Of a DNA stretch of 8,034 nt, positions 5,374 to 8,034 are shown piece after piece. Where the stretch lies: positions 1 through 8,034 of the forward strand of contig WFPQ01000116.1 in NCBI GenBank assembly GCA_015487515.1. Reading direction: 5' to 3'. Source of the DNA: Hyphomicrobiales bacterium. Its GTDB lineage: Bacteria; Pseudomonadota; Alphaproteobacteria; Rhizobiales; Devosiaceae. The first letter of the stretch is position 1. Every line of letters starts with the position of its first letter. A model generated the notes under the pieces. The model saw only the letters and a list, made by a program, of their open reading frames with translations. It was not told the DNA's origin and did not search any database. The translations under genes and the position numbers were made by a program.

Positions 5374-7119
5374 ATGCCCAATCTGCATATTCTATGGCCG
5401 CGCTCAAAGCTCGATCTGGTTCGCCTGCTGGTATTGATGCTGCTGCTGATTCCGATCGTGGCCGCTTCCTTCACGCTGATTGGCAACGCCTTTGACTGGG
5501 GCGGCTCCCCGGAATTTTCTTCCCCCGGGGGATTCTTTGCTGGTTCCCCTGGCGGTAATGCCTTTGGGGCGGTATTTGCCGAGCCCGGATTCTGGAAATC
5601 CGTTGCCCTTTCATACTGGATAGGTCTTGTTACCCCGTTCATTGCCCTTGTTATCGTGATATTGTTTGTTGCTTCCTTTTCCAGCGCCCCTGTCTTTGGC
5701 TGGGTCTGGGCATTGATGAAGCCGATTCTCGCAGTGCCCCATGCCGCCGCTGCCTTCGGTTTGTTGTTCCTGATTGCCCCTTCCGGCTTCATCATGCGCC
5801 TGCTTTCCCCGGAAATATCCGGTTTTACCCGCCCCCCCGACTGGCTGACGGTCAATGATCCGGCCGGCATTGCCTTTGGGCTTGCCCTGGTCATAAAGGA
5901 AATTCCGTTCCTGTTTTTTGTCACCATGGCCGCATTGCCCCAGGTCGATCTGCGCCGTGCCCAGATTGTTGCGGGCTTTGGCCATGGCCGCATCTGGGGC
6001 TGGCTTATTTCGGTTTTTCCTGCCGTTTATCTTCAGATCAGGCTTCCTGTTTTTGCGGTCATTGCCTTTGCATCGTCCAATGTTGATGTCGCCCTCGTTC
6101 TGGGCCCGGTGGCCCCGCCGCCCCTTTCGGTTCAGATCCTGCGCTGGATGAACGATCCCGATCTGGTCAAGGGCACCATTGCCGCTGCTGCTGCCATCAT
6201 CCAGATCGGTGTCACGCTCCTGGCGCTTATGACCTGGTGGATTGGTGAATATGCCGTCTTGCATCTGGCGCGTCTGGCCGCCATTCATGGCTGGCGATTC
6301 GGGCGTGACCGGTTTTTGCAGATATCGGTCGGCCTGGTCACGGCCATTGCCGTTGGCCTTGTGGTTTTTGGCCTGGCCCTGCTGGCGCTGTGGTCCCTTG
6401 CCGGGGTCTGGCGCTTTCCCGATGCGCTTCCCCGGATATGGACCCTGAGTGGCTGGATCTCGCAATTTTCCAACCTGGCCGAGACCGGCCTGCGGGCTGC
6501 AGTCATTGCCGTAATCTCTTCTCTTTTGTCTCTTGTTCTGGTTCTTGCCAGCCTTGAAAACGAATATCGCAGTGATATCCGCCCGACCCGTCTTGCCTGG
6601 TGGACCATTTTCATTCCGCTCCTGGTTCCCCAGATTGCCTTCATGGGTGGTCTTTCCGTCCTGTTTCTAAGGCTCGGCATTGACGGAACCCTGTGGTCGG
6701 TCATCATTGTTCACATGATCTTTGTCTTTCCCTATGTCTACCTGACCCTTGCCGACCCCTGGAATGCCTTTGATGTTCGCTACCTGCATGTGGCCAGGAC
6801 TCTTGGCAAGGGCGATGACAGGAATTTCTGGTCCATACGCCTGCCCATGCTGCTGGCTCCGGTTCTTGCCGCCTTTGCCCTTGGGGTTGCGGTTTCGATC
6901 AGCCAGTATCTGCCCACTCTTTTGATCGGGGCCGGCCGCCAGCCTACCATAACCACCGAGGCGATTGCCCTTGCCAGCGGCGGAAACCGGCGCCTGATCG
7001 GCACCTATGCGCTGATCCAGACCCTGCTGCCGTTCGTTTTCTTTGCCCTGGCATCACTGGTTCCCAGAATCACCTGGGCCAACCGCAGGGATCTGCAGGC
7101 AACAGGAACAGGTAATTAG
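5374..7119 (+). CDS. ynjC: ABC transporter permease, fused two-domain, YnjC type
   Basis: This is a 581-residue inner-membrane protein with about 12 hydrophobic segments, made of two homologous halves in one chain; the usual two permease subunits are fused, as in E. coli YnjC (about 511 residues). The cytoplasmic coupling loops that contact the ATPase are visible twice: about 189-208 (LPQVDLRRAQIVAGFGHGRI) and about 459-480 (LADPWNAFDVRYLHVARTLGKG). Both carry the conserved Ala/Gly pattern of the EAA motif. The first segment is at about 15-37, followed by a Gly/Pro/Ser-rich periplasmic loop at about 40-70. I chose ATG 5374 because it directly precedes the first membrane segment; a frame open from 5263 would overlap the previous gene and add 37 non-homologous-looking residues. 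GGGA lies 7 bases before 5374. It works with the binding protein and the ATPase to move a solute across the cytoplasmic membrane. Confidence 0.92.
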   Translation: MPNLHILWPRSKLDLVRLLVLMLLLIPIVAASFTLIGNAFDWGGSPEFSSPGGFFAGSPGGNAFGAVFAEPGFWKSVALSYWIGLVTPFIALVIVILFVASFSSAPVFGWVWALMKPILAVPHAAAAFGLLFLIAPSGFIMRLLSPEISGFTRPPDWLTVNDPAGIAFGLALVIKEIPFLFFVTMAALPQVDLRRAQIVAGFGHGRIWGWLISVFPAVYLQIRLPVFAVIAFASSNVDVALVLGPVAPPPLSVQILRWMNDPDLVKGTIAAAAAIIQIGVTLLALMTWWIGEYAVLHLARLAAIHGWRFGRDRFLQISVGLVTAIAVGLVVFGLALLALWSLAGVWRFPDALPRIWTLSGWISQFSNLAETGLRAAVIAVISSLLSLVLVLASLENEYRSDIRPTRLAWWTIFIPLLVPQIAFMGGLSVLFLRLGIDGTLWSVIIVHMIFVFPYVYLTLADPWNAFDVRYLHVARTLGKGDDRNFWSIRLPMLLAPVLAAFALGVAVSISQYLPTLLIGAGRQPTITTEAIALASGGNRRLIGTYALIQTLLPFVFFALASLVPRITWANRRDLQATGTGN

Positions 7120-7129
7120 GAATCGGGCC

Positions 7130-7897
7130 ATGGCCGTTGAAGATAACGAAGGACAAAAATCCGCAGGCAGCAGTGAAATAACCGGCTCTTGTGGTGTGGC
7201 CGGCACTGGCAATGGCACTGGCAATGGCAATGACACTGGCCCCGGTGCCATCGGCGATGTTTCGGTTTCGCAAGGTGGGCTGGTCCTGCAGGACATAGCC
7301 ATTTTTCGCCGCTCCGAGCTTTTGCTAAAAATCGATGCATGCATAAGGCCCGGCGAGGTCCTGACGCTCATGGGTCCGTCCGGCTCTGGAAAATCCACCC
7401 TTATCAGCGCCATTGCCGGTTTTCTTCCCGCTGCCTTTTCCTGCACCGGCAGCATTTTTCTGAACGGAATGAATATTGCCGACCTGCCGCCTCAGCAGCG
7501 CAGGATAGGAGTTCTTTTCCAGGACACCCTGCTGTTTCCCCATTTTTCGGTCCTGGAGAATATCCTGTTTGCCATTCCCCCCGGTAGCAGCAGGTCCGAC
7601 AGGTGCGAGCGGGCCCTTGCCCTTCTTGGTGACATGTCCCTGGCCGAATTTGCCGATCGTGATACGGCCACCCTTTCCGGGGGGCAGAAGTCCCGGGTTG
7701 CCCTGGCCCGGGTCATAGCGTCAAGGCCAAGGGCGCTTTTGCTCGATGAGCCGTTTTCAAAACTGGATGCCCATCTGCGTGATTCGGTTCGCCAACTGGT
7801 TTTTGACGAGGTTCGCCGCACCCGGGTTCCAACTCTTCTGGTAACCCATGACCCGGAGGATGCCGAGTCTGCAGGTGGCCTTATCCTTACGCTTTAG
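7130..7897 (+). CDS. ynjD: ABC transporter ATP-binding protein, YnjD type
   Basis: This is a 255-residue ATPase that powers the importer. All core motifs are intact: Walker A GPSGSGKST (82-90), Q-loop Gln131 in LFQDTLLFPH, signature LSGGQKSR (182-189), Walker B RALLLDEP (201-208), D-loop SKLD (210-213) and switch His240 in LVTHDPEDA. It ends shortly after the H-loop, with no TOBE or other C-terminal domain, as in the short YnjD family (about 217 residues). The odd part is the N-terminal ~45 residues: an acidic/Ser-rich start and a Gly/Asn/Thr-rich low-complexity stretch (24-37) before the domain proper begins at about residue 44 (VSVSQGG). ATG 7130 has AGGA 8 bases upstream and lies 10 bases after the permease stop; an in-frame ATG at 7043 overlaps the permease and is unlikely. 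If translation began further in, the extension would not be made; no better-placed start with a ribosome site was seen. Confidence 0.93.
   Translation: MAVEDNEGQKSAGSSEITGSCGVAGTGNGTGNGNDTGPGAIGDVSVSQGGLVLQDIAIFRRSELLLKIDACIRPGEVLTLMGPSGSGKSTLISAIAGFLPAAFSCTGSIFLNGMNIADLPPQQRRIGVLFQDTLLFPHFSVLENILFAIPPGSSRSDRCERALALLGDMSLAEFADRDTATLSGGQKSRVALARVIASRPRALLLDEPFSKLDAHLRDSVRQLVFDEVRRTRVPTLLVTHDPEDAESAGGLILTL
7202..7237 (+). repeat. 12-bp tandem repeat in the ATPase N-terminus
   Basis: GGCACTGGCAAT occurs twice in direct succession (7202-7213, 7214-7225), followed by a related unit GGCAATGACACT (7226-7237). The unit is a multiple of three, so copy-number change would keep the frame and only lengthen or shorten the Gly-Thr-Gly-Asn segment of the protein. 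The repeat is directly visible; variability is inferred. Confidence 0.75.
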
Positions 7898-7955
7898 ACC
7901 GGCCTCGCCCTGTTTTTCGCCTGCTCCCGGTTTGCTGCAACTGCGGTAAATTGCC

Positions 7956-8029
7956 ATCGTTCGAAAAAAAATGCTTTTTTACTTGCCCCGGGGCCTGTTG
8001 CACGCTTGAATTGACATTTATCGTTCGAA
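7956..8029. promoter_or_regulatory. Paired TTCGAA motif with a consensus -35 box near the right edge
   Basis: ATCGTTCGAA occurs at 7956-7965 and 8020-8029, 64 bases apart, about six helical turns. Each copy is preceded by a similar AATTG(C/A)CAT (7949-7957 and 8009-8017). The second lies just after TTGACA (8011-8016), a perfect -35 box; with a 17-base spacer the -10 would fall right at or beyond the window edge, so the promoter cannot be completed. Between them lie an A-run and T-run (7964-7980, A8-TGC-T6) that may bend DNA or end transcription of the transporter operon, and the 10-bp palindrome GCCCCGGGGC (7985-7994). The rest of 7898-8034 holds no gene that I can see. Confidence 0.45.
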
Positions 8030-8034
8030 GGGGC

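Noticed and set aside
5611..6465. Minus-strand frame of 284 codons opposite the permease
   Set aside because: The product is Gly/Lys/Gln/Asp-rich without domain features, the usual antisense image of hydrophobic membrane codons.
7964..7980. A8-TGC-T6 as an intrinsic terminator of the transporter operon
   Set aside because: The possible stem is only A-T pairs with a 3-base loop and no GC core, so it is kept as an A-tract note and not called a terminator.

Overview
The window looks like chromosomal DNA from a moderately GC-rich Gram-negative bacterium, most likely an alphaproteobacterium. This rests on codon use, on the resemblance (from memory) of the left-hand genes to conserved alphaproteobacterial proteins of unknown function, and on a periplasmic-binding-protein ABC transporter. 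No rRNA, tRNA, CRISPR array, transposase or phage gene was seen.

Left part (1-3126, minus strand): a tight gene cluster read from right to left. It begins with a 399-residue soluble, helix-rich protein. A possible 34-residue small protein follows, overlapping the start of the next gene. Next is a 312-residue protein with one membrane segment in its middle, DUF6384-like. The last is a long coiled-coil protein that runs off the left edge of the window. Its start codon lies one base after the preceding stop codon, so these two genes are very probably translationally coupled. I cannot assign a function to any of them. Together they look like a coiled-coil complex at the cytoplasmic membrane, and they are the best candidate here for an undescribed system.

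Middle (3127-4057): a divergent control region holds a 12-bp perfect palindrome about midway between the two divergent genes and a second dyad (6-bp arms, 4-base spacer) near the plus-strand gene. It is followed by a CoxG-family (SRPBCC fold) gene of 197 residues that carries an unusual insertion. A 155-bp spacer follows, with a possible promoter.

Right part (4058-7897, plus strand): a complete three-gene ABC importer of the YnjBCD type. It comprises a periplasmic substrate-binding protein, a large permease made of two fused halves, and a short ATPase with an odd Gly/Asn/Thr-rich N-terminus. A predicted RNA hairpin lies between the binding-protein and permease genes. The substrate is not established by the sequence; thiamine-like or other small solutes have been proposed for the family. 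The end of the window (7898-8034) has no gene. It carries two copies of a TTCGAA-centred motif, the second just downstream of a consensus TTGACA box, so a regulated promoter for a gene beyond the right edge is likely.
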